Assembly: GCF_033878955.1 (NCBI RefSeq)
Contig: NZ_CP138858.1
Coordinates: 1,798,001-1,862,000 of the forward strand
From: Coraliomargarita algicola
GTDB lineage: Bacteria; Verrucomicrobiota; Verrucomicrobiia; Opitutales; Coraliomargaritaceae
Reading direction: 5' to 3'
Length of the DNA: 64,000 nucleotides
Positions within the stretch are counted from its first letter, which is position 1; every line of letters begins with the position of its first letter. Below, piece after piece: positions 24,328 through 32,018 of this stretch. The notes beneath the pieces are model-generated. The model did no database searches. It was not told the DNA's origin and saw only the letters and a list, made by a program, of their open reading frames with translations. The position numbers were made by a program, and so were the translations under genes.

Positions 24328-24900
24328 ATGACCAAGCCCCAAAACAGCCTATCCAAGCGGGACGAAATCATCGAAGTGGCCTCCAAGCTCTTCTATGAAC
24401 AAGGCTACCATTGTACCGGCATCCAACAAATCATCCAGGAAGCAGGTGCTGCTAAAGGCACATTTTATTCTCACTTCAAATCCAAGGAAGAACTGGGCAT
24501 CGCATGGCTGAAAGCACGTCACGCCACTTGGAACCACTGGCTCCTCCAGTTCATCAACCCAAAGAAAACTCCTAAATCCAAAATAGTCGGCATCTTCGAT
24601 TTCCTCGGCCAGTGGATGCAGGATGCCAACTTCCGCGGCTGTGCCTTTCTCAACACCATGTGCGAGACCCCCGACTGCGAAAATGCGCTGCGTCTTGAAA
24701 TTTCTAATCATAAGCGGGAATTATTTGAACTCTTTCGTGCTCTTACCGCCGAACACCACGCTACGAAGACTAAGATCGAACAGGAACAAATCGCCACGAC
24801 CCTATTCATTCTCTTCGAAGGCACCCTCATCCAACTACAGAACTTCCAAGACCTTTCGTTTCTCCAAGTCGCCAAGAAACAAGTCACGGCACTTCTGTAA
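24328..24900 (+). CDS. TetR/AcrR-family transcriptional regulator
   Basis: The protein has 190 residues. The N-terminal helix-turn-helix domain is typical: IIEVASKLFYEQGYHCTGIQ, then IIQEAGAAKGTFYSHFKSKE (residues ~13-55). The C-terminal ligand domain is close to the AcrR/NemR-like group, with a conserved GCAFLNTMCE segment containing two Cys that could sense electrophiles or redox state. The ATG at 24328 is preferred, because the upstream TTG at 24292 would place the start inside the operator. It is flanked by three near-identical palindromes and is followed by the redox cluster, so it most likely represses itself and that cluster. Confidence 0.9.
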   Translation: MTKPQNSLSKRDEIIEVASKLFYEQGYHCTGIQQIIQEAGAAKGTFYSHFKSKEELGIAWLKARHATWNHWLLQFINPKKTPKSKIVGIFDFLGQWMQDANFRGCAFLNTMCETPDCENALRLEISNHKRELFELFRALTAEHHATKTKIEQEQIATTLFILFEGTLIQLQNFQDLSFLQVAKKQVTALL

Positions 24901-24946
24901 TTTCAGCCAAATTAATTTTTCAAACTTTTCCTATAACCACATGCAG

Positions 24947-24960
24947 ACCGACCGGTCGGT
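24947..24960. promoter_or_regulatory. TetR-type operator (site 2)
   Basis: ACCGACCGGTCGGT, identical to the site upstream of the regulator gene. It lies 56 bp before site 3, in the promoter region of the 25051 gene. Confidence 0.88.
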
Positions 24961-25002
24961 TATCCTAAAAGAACAAAGCATCTCTTTTTTTCACATAAGC
25001 TG

Positions 25003-25023
25003 ACCGACCAGTCGGTTTATAAT
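25003..25023 (+). promoter_or_regulatory. TetR-type operator (site 3) abutting a -10 element
   Basis: ACCGACCAGTCGGT (25003-25016) differs by one base from sites 1 and 2. A perfect TATAAT follows at 25018-25023, 28 bp before the first gene of the cluster. A repressor bound here would cover the promoter, which supports repression of the redox cluster. Confidence 0.85.
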
Positions 25024-25050
25024 CATAAAAACACACAACTAAAAAACACA

Positions 25051-25602
25051 ATGAGCCGTATCCACACACTCGAATCCGAAAACGCATCGCAAGAAGTCGC
25101 CGCACTCTACGATGCCGTCAAACAAAAGCTGGGCCTGGTCCCAAACATGGTCAAAGCCCTCGGCAACAGCCAGGCAGCCCTCGAAGGCTATCTGGGCCTA
25201 AGCGGAGCGGTCTCGGGCGACAGTCTGAGCCCTCAAACACGGGAGAAGATCGCTCTTCTCTCCGCCCAACTAAACGACTGCGACTACTGTCTTCGCGCCC
25301 ATACCGCCATCGGCAGCCTGATGAAGATTCCGTCCGACGAGCTGAAAGCCGCGCGCCATGCAGAGTCTACAGACCTCAAGGAGCAAGCCATCCTCACCCT
25401 GACCAAAGCAATTATTGAGACCAAGGGCCAGGTGCCTGAGTCGACACAAATTGCCGTCAAGTCCGCCGGAGTCACCGAAGCCGAAGCCGCCGAGGTCGTC
25501 GCGAACGTAGCCGTCAATCTCTACACGAACTACTTCAACCGCTACGCACAAACAGAATGCGAATTCCCGGAAGTGGAAGCCGCCCAGTGCAGCTGCTGCT
25601 AA
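25051..25602 (+). CDS. Carboxymuconolactone decarboxylase / AhpD-like protein
   Basis: This 183-residue all-helical protein is of the CMD/AhpD family. The redox signature is NDCDYCLRAHTAIG (CxxC followed by His, around residues 75-88), the AhpD-type proton-relay motif for hydroperoxide reduction. The C-terminus carries an additional CSCC cluster, possibly metal-binding or redox-active. It is the first gene behind two TetR operators. A second, divergent copy of the family lies at the end of the same cluster (29655-30212). A role in peroxide or electrophile detoxification is inferred from the family. Confidence 0.87.
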   Translation: MSRIHTLESENASQEVAALYDAVKQKLGLVPNMVKALGNSQAALEGYLGLSGAVSGDSLSPQTREKIALLSAQLNDCDYCLRAHTAIGSLMKIPSDELKAARHAESTDLKEQAILTLTKAIIETKGQVPESTQIAVKSAGVTEAEAAEVVANVAVNLYTNYFNRYAQTECEFPEVEAAQCSCC

Positions 25603-25674
25603 GGCGACTCGCTAGCGTTCCCAAATCCAATCCTGCGATGGGGGCCCACAGCCTCCATCGCTCACCCTCCAGCA

Positions 25675-26094
25675 ATGATGCATACAGAACAACGTTCCCC
25701 GCTTCCACCCTTCACCGAAGCCAGCGCGCGCCTAAAGGTACAACTCGCCGAAGACGCCTGGAACTCCCAAGACCCCGAACGGGTGGCTCAGGCCTACACC
25801 GAAGATTCCGAATGGCGCAACCGTGCCGATTTCATCAATGGTCGCGCCGAGATCGTCGACTTTCTCCGCCGCAAGTGGGCCAAAGAGCATGAGTACAAAC
25901 TAAAAAAGACGCTCTGGGCCTTCAGCGACAACCGCATCGCGGTGCGCTTCGAATACGAATGGCGCGACGACTCCGGCCAATGGTTTCGCGCCCACGGAAA
26001 TGAAAATTGGGAGTTCGACGCCAACGGACTCATGGCCCGCCGCTTCGCATCGATCAACGACCAAGCCATCGACGCATCCGAGCGCCGTCTCTGA
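25675..26094 (+). CDS. NTF2/SnoaL-like protein (DUF1348)
   Basis: This 139-residue protein has the small alpha+beta cone fold of the nuclear-transport-factor-2 superfamily, DUF1348 type: AWNSQDPERVAQAYTEDSEW, then NGRAEIVDFLRRKW, RFEYEWRDDSGQWFRAHGNE and a conserved NENWEF. The function of DUF1348 is unknown; the fold often binds small hydrophobic ligands. There are two consecutive ATGs at the start. It is 72 bp downstream of the AhpD-like gene and likely in the same transcript. SnoaL-like domains are fused to ECF41-type sigma factors elsewhere, which makes the sigma-factor gene four places on interesting. Confidence 0.85.
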   Translation: MMHTEQRSPLPPFTEASARLKVQLAEDAWNSQDPERVAQAYTEDSEWRNRADFINGRAEIVDFLRRKWAKEHEYKLKKTLWAFSDNRIAVRFEYEWRDDSGQWFRAHGNENWEFDANGLMARRFASINDQAIDASERRL

Positions 26095-26123
26095 GAACAA
26101 ACACATCCACCACCCATCGCAAC

Positions 26124-26582
26124 ATGAACACATCCATCACCACCGATCTAACACAACAGGCGCCACGCAGCCCACGCGTACGTCTGGGCGGATTCGCCCA
26201 CCTTCCACGACTCATCGACAAGGCCCGCGCCACTGTAAACGACCGCGCCGGCGTCTACATCTATGGTCGCGAAAGCCTCCTCGACCTCCAGTTCTTCAAG
26301 TTCACCGGCATCACTCCAGACGAGCTCCTGGCCAAAGTCAGCGAAGGGCTGGGCGATTTCGAGATCCTTGAATGGATCCACACGCAGACGCCCTACCAGC
26401 TCCTGCCTCATCAAATCGATTCCTGGAGCGCATGGATCGAAAAGCTCCCCGGCCTAAACCCTCAAGTCCGTGCCTGGATCGCAGAGTTTTCCCTCGCGCA
26501 GTCTCCTCCGCGGACAGACGTCGGCACGCTCTTCGAATACCTCGACCTCGACGACTATGTCCGCTTCGGCGGCCAAGCCTAA
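26124..26582 (+). CDS. DUF5069 family protein
   Basis: The protein has 152 residues from the ATG at 26124, 29 bp after the DUF1348 gene. It is soluble, with conserved-looking LGGFAHLPRLIDKARATV and a C-terminal DVGTLFEYLDLDDYVRFGG. The family is of unknown function and common in Verrucomicrobia and Planctomycetes. A longer frame reaches back to 26007 but overlaps the preceding gene. No catalytic motif is evident. Confidence 0.78.
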   Translation: MNTSITTDLTQQAPRSPRVRLGGFAHLPRLIDKARATVNDRAGVYIYGRESLLDLQFFKFTGITPDELLAKVSEGLGDFEILEWIHTQTPYQLLPHQIDSWSAWIEKLPGLNPQVRAWIAEFSLAQSPPRTDVGTLFEYLDLDDYVRFGGQA

Positions 26583-26626
26583 TCCCTCTCCTCCAATAAA
26601 AAAACAAACCAAAGAAAGAAACTACC

Positions 26627-27079
26627 ATGAAAATCAACTGGATCAAAGCCGGCATCGCCGGCGTCATCGGCACACTGCTCTTCGATATCGTCGGGCTTCT
26701 CTTCACCGGAACCTGGTGGGACATCCCCGGAGTCCTCGCTCAAGCCGTGGGGCTCCCCTTCCCGATCGCATTGCTCATGCACTATGGCAACGGCATCGCG
26801 CTCGCGGCAATCTACGCGGCCCTCGCGCCTTCACTCTTCGGACCGGGATGGTTTCGCGCACTACTCTTTACTACTCTGGAGACCGTCATGCTGGTTTGGT
26901 TTCTCCTCTTTCCTTTGCTCGGTCTTGGTATCGCAGGGACAGCAGGCGGACTGATCTTCCCGGTTCTTTCGATGACACGTCACTGGGCCTATGCACTACC
27001 ACTCGCCTACTACTTCCCCATTCTAAATGCAGGGAAAGACGAGTCTGACATCCACCTCGCTCATTCGTCTCTGACCTAA
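26627..27079 (+). CDS. Small polytopic membrane protein
   Basis: The 150-residue protein has about four membrane helices: AGIAGVIGTLLFDIVGLLF, FPIALLMHYGNGIALAAIYA, ALLFTTLETVMLVWFLLFPL and GIAGTAGGLIFPVL. It resembles the small DUF6789-like membrane proteins, but I cannot name the family with confidence. It lies 44 bp after DUF5069 and 30 bp before the sigma-factor gene, so it could act as a membrane anchor or sensor for the sigma factor; this is only positional inference. Confidence 0.65.
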   Translation: MKINWIKAGIAGVIGTLLFDIVGLLFTGTWWDIPGVLAQAVGLPFPIALLMHYGNGIALAAIYAALAPSLFGPGWFRALLFTTLETVMLVWFLLFPLLGLGIAGTAGGLIFPVLSMTRHWAYALPLAYYFPILNAGKDESDIHLAHSSLT

Positions 27080-27109
27080 GCGCACATCACCAACCGCACC
27101 GATACGACA

Positions 27110-27700
27110 ATGATTGGTCCGCAAACTTCCCAAATCACCATGAAGCCGCAAACACTCACTTACGCACATGATGGGCAAGTTCTTGCCGATCATTTCGAAC
27201 AAATCGTATCCGACTATCAACAGTCGCTCTACCGCTTCGCCTACAGCCTGGCGAAGAGCACGCACGAAGCCGACGACATCGTCCAACAAACCTTCTACAT
27301 CTACGCAAGCAAAGGCAGTAGCTTACGCGATCCAAGCAAAATAAAATCCTGGCTCTTCACTACGCTCTACCGCGAGTTCCTGCGTCGTAAACGCGACCGG
27401 AACCGCCTCGAAAGCCGTGATCCGGAAATTCTCGAGGCGATCGCAGGATCCACTGAAACGGACGTACACCGTCGCCTCGACGCACAACTCGCGGTCGAAG
27501 CCTTACAGGAAGTCGATCCCACCTACCGAGCGCCACTCGCGCTCTTCTATCTGAACGACCTCTCTTACCAGGAGATCGCAAACTCACTGAGCATTCCAAT
27601 CGGAACCGTCATGTCACGCCTCTCACGCGGCAAATCACGACTGCGCGAAGTCTTTCAGCAGAAGACCTCAACCGCGGCATGTTTTACCCACAGCAGTTAA
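27110..27700 (+). CDS. ECF-type RNA polymerase sigma factor
   Basis: The protein has 196 residues. Region 2 is visible as QSLYRFAYSLAKSTHEADDI and VQQTFYIYA (residues ~36-65), and region 4 as YLNDLSYQEIANSLSIPIG followed by TVMSRLSRGKSRLRE (residues ~145-180). It lacks regions 1 and 3 and so is an extracytoplasmic-function sigma factor. The short C-terminal extension contains one Cys. No anti-sigma gene with a zinc motif is adjacent. It sits inside the TetR-controlled cluster, 30 bp after a small membrane-protein gene. The first ATG (27110) or the ATG at 27140 could be the start. Confidence 0.87.
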   Translation: MIGPQTSQITMKPQTLTYAHDGQVLADHFEQIVSDYQQSLYRFAYSLAKSTHEADDIVQQTFYIYASKGSSLRDPSKIKSWLFTTLYREFLRRKRDRNRLESRDPEILEAIAGSTETDVHRRLDAQLAVEALQEVDPTYRAPLALFYLNDLSYQEIANSLSIPIGTVMSRLSRGKSRLREVFQQKTSTAACFTHSS

Positions 27701-27780
27701 ACGCCCTTTAAACCCTTCTCGGCACGATCTGCCACGAAACAATAATAACCATAAATAAGTAATACAAAATAAAAACAGAA

Positions 27781-28218
27781 ATGAAAAGCATCAGACACAT
27801 CATCAACATCAGCATCCTCATCTTCGCCAGCGCACTGACCGCGTCAGCGATCGACGCAGACCAGTATGACCTCCCCGCAGTGGGTGGATACGACCTCGTC
27901 AGCTACCATCAGGAATCAGGCCCCATCCGCGGCACTGGTTTTCAAGCCGCGCAACACGAAGGGGTCACTTATCTCTTCGCGAACGAGGCCAACAAAGCTG
28001 CCTTCGAGGCCAACCCGGAGAAATATCTCCCAGCCTACAACGGCTACTGCGCCTACGGACTCGCGTTGGGTAAGAAGTTCAACAGCAACCCGACGGTCTA
28101 TGAGTTCATCGACGGCACGCTCTACCTCAACCTCGACGGCGACATTCAGAAAGAATGGGCCAAAGACATCCAAGGCAACATCCGAAAGGCCAATGCCAAC
28201 TGGAAATCGATCCGCTAA
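27781..28218 (+). CDS. Secreted YHS-domain protein
   Basis: The 145-residue protein has a signal peptide (INISILIFASALTASA, residues ~8-23) and a YHS-like domain: GGYDLVSYHQESGPIRGT and ANEANKAAFEANPEKYLP, then YNGYCAYGLALGKKF. The YHS fold is often metal-binding, and members of this type are annotated as YHS-domain (seleno)proteins. The conserved Cys is present as Cys (TGC), so this is not a selenocysteine version. It lies 80 bp downstream of the sigma factor and may belong to the sigma factor's regulon or the same transcript. Confidence 0.85.
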   Translation: MKSIRHIINISILIFASALTASAIDADQYDLPAVGGYDLVSYHQESGPIRGTGFQAAQHEGVTYLFANEANKAAFEANPEKYLPAYNGYCAYGLALGKKFNSNPTVYEFIDGTLYLNLDGDIQKEWAKDIQGNIRKANANWKSIR

Positions 28219-28264
28219 TCTCCAAACCACAACTCAAATCAATCCAATAGCGAAAAAAATCACA

Positions 28265-28588
28265 ATGAAACCATACATCCCACACAGACTCGCGATTCTT
28301 GGCTTACTCCTGTTCGGTTCATCAGTACTTTCAGCGAACACTGCTGGCACGATCAATCGTGCTCGAAGTGACACCAGTCACACGCACTGCCACACATGGG
28401 AAAAGCTCCAGCATCGCCCCGCCAAGAACCTCACGAAGAAGCGAACCCCCTTCTCGATTAACCACGCCCGAAGCGCGTCAGCTGCACAATCTCGCGAGTA
28501 TACAAAGAAGGTGCCCACGCACGTGATCAGTAGTTCGCAACAACGCACGCCTAGCCAGCTCAACAGACTGCGCCACAACAGAAGCTAA
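28265..28588 (+). CDS. Small secreted basic protein, unknown
   Basis: The 107-residue product has a clean signal peptide (HRLAILGLLLFGSSVLSA) and a mature part very rich in Arg, Lys, His, Ser and Thr (TSHTHCHTWEKLQHRP, then QLNRLRHNRS at the end). The composition predicts a disordered basic polypeptide. It begins 46 bp after the YHS gene and ends 20 bp before thioredoxin. No family is recognised; the signal peptide and position are the only support. Confidence 0.5.
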   Translation: MKPYIPHRLAILGLLLFGSSVLSANTAGTINRARSDTSHTHCHTWEKLQHRPAKNLTKKRTPFSINHARSASAAQSREYTKKVPTHVISSSQQRTPSQLNRLRHNRS

Positions 28589-28608
28589 CCCAGGAATGGA
28601 CATTCAAG

Positions 28609-28959
28609 ATGAAAAACATCCATCACATACAATCCGCCTCCGAACTGGATACAATTATCCAACACTCGACCCAACCGGTTGTCGTCGATTACTGGGCTCC
28701 CTGGTGCGGCCCCTGCAAGGCACTGAATCCCATCCTTGAATCCGCCGCCGATGAGCTCGGCGACGAAGCCATCATCGCCAAAGTCAACATCGACGAACAC
28801 CCGCAACTCGCCCGCAAGAACGACGTCGGCTCGATCCCGACACTCTTCTACTTCAACAAGGGTAGAATCCGCCACCGATCGACTGGTATCACCGACCGCT
28901 CAGGCATCGTCACCCGCGTGCGCAGCTATGCCACGGCCAGCGAACCGCAAGCCGTCTAA
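28609..28959 (+). CDS. trxA: Thioredoxin
   Basis: The 116-residue protein has the thioredoxin active site YWAPWCGPCKALNP (WCGPC) and the cis-Pro loop GSIPTLFYFNKGR. There is no signal peptide, so it acts in the cytoplasm. It reduces protein disulfides and could reduce the AhpD-like proteins encoded in the same cluster. A GC-rich hairpin lies between it and the next gene. Confidence 0.93.
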   Translation: MKNIHHIQSASELDTIIQHSTQPVVVDYWAPWCGPCKALNPILESAADELGDEAIIAKVNIDEHPQLARKNDVGSIPTLFYFNKGRIRHRSTGITDRSGIVTRVRSYATASEPQAV

Positions 28960-28993
28960 TCCCACCTGCTCCTGGAACAAACGACACACAAGA

Positions 28994-29024
28994 AACGTCG
29001 CCCGCCAACATTGCGGGCGGCGTT
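28994..29024 (+). terminator. 12-bp GC-rich hairpin after thioredoxin
   Basis: AACGTCGCCCGC (28994-29005) pairs with GCGGGCGGCGTT (29013-29024), with one G-T pair, around a 7-base loop. The T-run is only two bases, so it may be a partial terminator or an mRNA processing/stability element inside the cluster. Confidence 0.6.
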
Positions 29025-29037
29025 CACCTGAACCACC

Positions 29038-29589
29038 ATGGACCAAAACTTCACCCACTACGCATTCACTGACTCCGTCAAGGCGGTCCAATCCGCACAA
29101 GGGTCCCGCAAAGCCTACGCTCGTGCCGAGTGCAGCGGTGACCGCTACCGACTCAGTGCCGACGAGATCCATTTCGTAGAAATGCGAGACAGCTTCTACC
29201 TGAGCTCTGTCGGAGAAAACGGCTGGCCTTATGTACAATTCCGAGGCGGCCCTCCGGGATTCCTCAAAGTCATTAATCCGGAAACGCTCGCCATGCCTGA
29301 TTTCAGCGGCAACCGCCAATACATCAGCACTGGCAATATTAATGCCATCGGCAAAGTGATGCTCTTCCTCATCGACTACCCCACCCGCCAGCGACTCAAG
29401 ATCTGGGCAACCGCCGATGTGCTACAGCTCGAGCACTACCCCGAACTCGAAGCACATCTCAAACTCCCCAAATACCGCGCACGCGTCGAACGCCTACTGC
29501 GCTTCCGCATCCAGGCATTCGACTGGAACTGCCAACAACACATCACCCCTCGCTTCACGATCGAAGAAATCAATGCACTCGATCTCTAA
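29038..29589 (+). CDS. Pyridoxamine 5'-phosphate oxidase-family (split-barrel flavin) protein
   Basis: The 183-residue protein is of the FMN-binding split-barrel superfamily. It has FYLSSVGENGWPYVQFRGG, then GNRQYISTGNINAIGKVMLF and a conserved DYPTRQRLKIWATADV. Members reduce or bind flavins or F420 and are often involved in detoxification; the substrate is unknown. It begins 13 bp after a strong hairpin and is followed by the second AhpD-like gene. Confidence 0.85.
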   Translation: MDQNFTHYAFTDSVKAVQSAQGSRKAYARAECSGDRYRLSADEIHFVEMRDSFYLSSVGENGWPYVQFRGGPPGFLKVINPETLAMPDFSGNRQYISTGNINAIGKVMLFLIDYPTRQRLKIWATADVLQLEHYPELEAHLKLPKYRARVERLLRFRIQAFDWNCQQHITPRFTIEEINALDL

Positions 29590-29654
29590 GACTGGCACGC
29601 CTGCCGGTGACTAATTTCACCCACAACATAAATACAAATAACCAACCAAATAAA

Positions 29655-30212
29655 ATGAGTCACATTACAACTTTACACAACATCGAGAGCGCACCGGCTG
29701 CCAGTAAGCCGCTGCTCGAAAACTCGGTCAAAGCCTTTGGCATGATCCCTAACTTGCACGCCGCCGCTGCCGAAGCTCCGGGACTACTGGAAGCCTACCA
29801 ACGCCTGCACGAACTATTTCAAGAAAGCTCTTTCAACGAAGAGGAACTCACCGTCGTCTGGCAAACAATCAACGTCGAGCATGCTTGCCACTACTGTGTG
29901 CCAGCTCACACCTACATTGCCAATGCAATGGGAGTGGATCCCTCGATCACCGAAGCCCTACGCAATCAAACACGATTGGAAAACGACAAGCTGCAAGCAC
30001 TCCACGAAACGACACTCGCGATCGTTCGTAATCGTGGACATCTGAGCGAAGACGAAGCGCGCGCGTTCTTTGACGCCGGCTACGGCCCGCGCCAGCTCTT
30101 GGAAATCGTGCTCGGTCTCTCACAGAAGGTGATCAGCAACTATGTCAATCACTTGGCCGAAACACCCATCGATGCCCCCTTCCAACGCTTCGCCTGGAAA
30201 CCATCGGCTTAA
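29655..30212 (+). CDS. Carboxymuconolactone decarboxylase / AhpD-like protein (second copy)
   Basis: The protein has 185 residues from the ATG at 29655; an upstream ATG-like start at 29607 is less likely. It contains the AhpD-type motif VEHACHYCVPAHTYIANAMG (CxxC and His). It differs clearly from the first copy at 25051, so it is a diverged paralogue rather than a recent duplicate, and lacks the C-terminal Cys cluster. It is the last gene before a strong terminator. Confidence 0.86.
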   Translation: MSHITTLHNIESAPAASKPLLENSVKAFGMIPNLHAAAAEAPGLLEAYQRLHELFQESSFNEEELTVVWQTINVEHACHYCVPAHTYIANAMGVDPSITEALRNQTRLENDKLQALHETTLAIVRNRGHLSEDEARAFFDAGYGPRQLLEIVLGLSQKVISNYVNHLAETPIDAPFQRFAWKPSA

Positions 30213-30226
30213 TTACTAAAATATCA

Positions 30227-30260
30227 AACGGCCACCCGTGTCGCAGTTCGGGTGGCCGTT
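30227..30260 (+). terminator. Terminator-like 12-bp hairpin closing the redox cluster
   Basis: AACGGCCACCCG (30227-30238) pairs perfectly with CGGGTGGCCGTT (30249-30260), 14 bp after the AhpD-like stop. The trailing T-run is short. It probably ends the cluster transcript. Confidence 0.8.
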
Positions 30261-30342
30261 TCAGCTCAAGAATCCAGCTCGGACAAAACGAAGCCGGGCG
30301 CCCAACTCTCTCCAAATCAAACGCAACAATTGCTCCATCCCT

Positions 30343-31008
30343 ATGAAGAATCAGACAAATCTCTTGGTGATCAACGGCAGCGCCCGTTCTTCACGCTCTC
30401 TTTCCAGAATGCTCACGCAAAGATTTCTAGACAGCTGGCACTCGGCTGGCCTCACCGGCGAAATCACACAACGAGATGTGGGCAAGAATCCACCTCCGTT
30501 CATCAGCGAAGAATGGATCGCGTCAGCCTTTACACCAGAGGCCGAACGAAGTGAGCAAGATCACCGAGTCCTGGAATATTCGGATCAAGCCATCGCCGAG
30601 CTATCGCAAGCGGATGTAATCGTCATCGCGACGCCGATGTATAACTATGGTCTACCCGCTGCGGTGAAGGCATGGTTCGATCAGGTCATCCGCGTAGGCA
30701 AAACCTTTTCATTTGATCTGGCGCGCGGAGATACGCCCTTGGAACCGATCTTATCAGGCAAGCGACTCGTTACGCTCTCCGCCTCCGGTGAGTTTGGTTT
30801 TGATCCGGGAGGTGTTCGTGCCTCCATGAACCACTTGCACCCCCACATCCAAACCATGTCGAAATACCTCGGAGTGTCCCAGTCATGGAATGTATCGATC
30901 GAGTATCAGGAATTTGGCGACGAACGATTCGAAAAGTCGAAACATGAAGCCATCGAAAAAATAGAACCCGTCGTTCGTGAACTGACCAGATCATTCGTGC
31001 AGGCATAG
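30343..31008 (+). CDS. FMN-dependent NAD(P)H oxidoreductase (azoreductase / quinone-reductase flavodoxin fold)
   Basis: The protein has 221 residues from the ATG at 30343; the frame extends back through the terminator but is not credible there. Flavodoxin-like signatures: VINGSARSSRSLSRML (FMN phosphate loop) and IVIATPMYNYGLPAAVKAWF (the MYN motif typical of AzoR). The family reduces quinones and azo compounds with NAD(P)H. It is separated from the TetR cluster by a terminator yet shares its theme and orientation, so it may have its own promoter. Confidence 0.9.
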   Translation: MKNQTNLLVINGSARSSRSLSRMLTQRFLDSWHSAGLTGEITQRDVGKNPPPFISEEWIASAFTPEAERSEQDHRVLEYSDQAIAELSQADVIVIATPMYNYGLPAAVKAWFDQVIRVGKTFSFDLARGDTPLEPILSGKRLVTLSASGEFGFDPGGVRASMNHLHPHIQTMSKYLGVSQSWNVSIEYQEFGDERFEKSKHEAIEKIEPVVRELTRSFVQA

Positions 31009-31175
31009 GAGAGGGGCGTTGCTCAATTCAATGAAACCAACAGACGACAGCAGCCGAAATCCTTCTGTGTGGTAAAAAACAGCCACAAAAAGGACTTCTG
31101 CGACAAGAACACAGCACACGCAGCAAAAACACAAAAGTTGAATTTCAGAGACTTAGTAACTGGGTGAAATTCTAT

Positions 31176-31260
31176 GGTACTCAGGGAGGGATTTGAACCC
31201 TCACGCCCTTGCGGGCACCACGACCTGAACGTGGCGTGTCTGCCGTTCCACCACCTGAGC
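31176..31260 (-). tRNA. tRNA-Leu (anticodon CAG)
   Basis: The 85-nt cloverleaf on the minus strand has acceptor stem GCTCAGG/CCTGAGT, anticodon stem CCACG/CGTGG with loop TTCAGGT (anticodon CAG), a long variable arm (GCCCGCAAGGGC, as expected for leucine), a T-loop GGTTCAAATCC and an encoded CCA at the 3' end. Confidence 0.96.
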
Positions 31261-31460
31261 ATCTTTCGAAGCTGCGTATCTCATAGATTAAATAATGCCT
31301 GTCAATGATTTCATTGCTGTGAATTGCGTGCATCCGTGTAAAATTGGTTAAATCCGCAATCGAAACGCAACCTCGACTGCGTGTGAGAAACTGAAACTCA
31401 AGTCAATCCGCTACGAAAGCTGGATTGACTTGTTGTATGCTAACGCTATTCTGAGTTCTG

Positions 31461-32018
31461 ATGTCAAAAGCGCCTGCCAGCCCCGAGCAAGCGTATCCCC
31501 CGCGCCGCATCTTCGGTATGACGCTGGTAGGCTTCGCGCTGGCCATCGCAGCAGGCTCCCTACTTGGCTTGGGCGGTTACACCTTTAAATACGGAGAGGG
31601 ACTGTCCTACTTCAGTAAAGATCCCGCGGCTTGTGTGAATTGCCATATCATGCAGCCACAGTTTGATTCATGGCAAAAAGCGAGCCATCACACCGTAGCC
31701 ACCTGCGTGGACTGCCACCTACCACACGATTTCATCGGCAAATACATCGCTAAAGCGGAGAATGGCTACCTCCACTCGAAGGGCTTCACATTACAAGATT
31801 TCCCCGAACCAATCGTCATTCGTGATAAAGCGGCACGCATCCTACAGAAAAATTGCATTCTCTGTCATCAGGATTTCCTACACGAGCTCCTAAGCGATGC
31901 CACGACCGCAGCCGACTCGGTTCAATGCGTGCACTGTCACCGCACAGTAGGACACGGCGAACGCGTGGGACTCGGAAAATTCGAAGATATATCACAACTC
32001 ACCAAGGAACGAAAATGA
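31461..32018 (+). CDS. nrfH: Cytochrome c nitrite reductase small subunit, NapC/NirT family
   Basis: The 185-residue protein is a membrane-anchored tetraheme quinol dehydrogenase. One N-terminal membrane helix (FGMTLVGFALAIAAGSLLGL, residues ~19-38) is followed by four CxxCH heme sites: CVNCH, CVDCH, CILCH and CVHCH. It passes electrons from menaquinol to NrfA for reduction of nitrite to ammonia. Its stop overlaps the nrfA start (ATGA at 32015-32018). The following gene confirms the assignment. Confidence 0.93.
   Translation: MSKAPASPEQAYPPRRIFGMTLVGFALAIAAGSLLGLGGYTFKYGEGLSYFSKDPAACVNCHIMQPQFDSWQKASHHTVATCVDCHLPHDFIGKYIAKAENGYLHSKGFTLQDFPEPIVIRDKAARILQKNCILCHQDFLHELLSDATTAADSVQCVHCHRTVGHGERVGLGKFEDISQLTKERK

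Noticed and set aside
27781..28218. YHS protein as a selenoprotein
   Set aside because: The conserved position is an ordinary TGC cysteine codon and there is no in-frame TGA.
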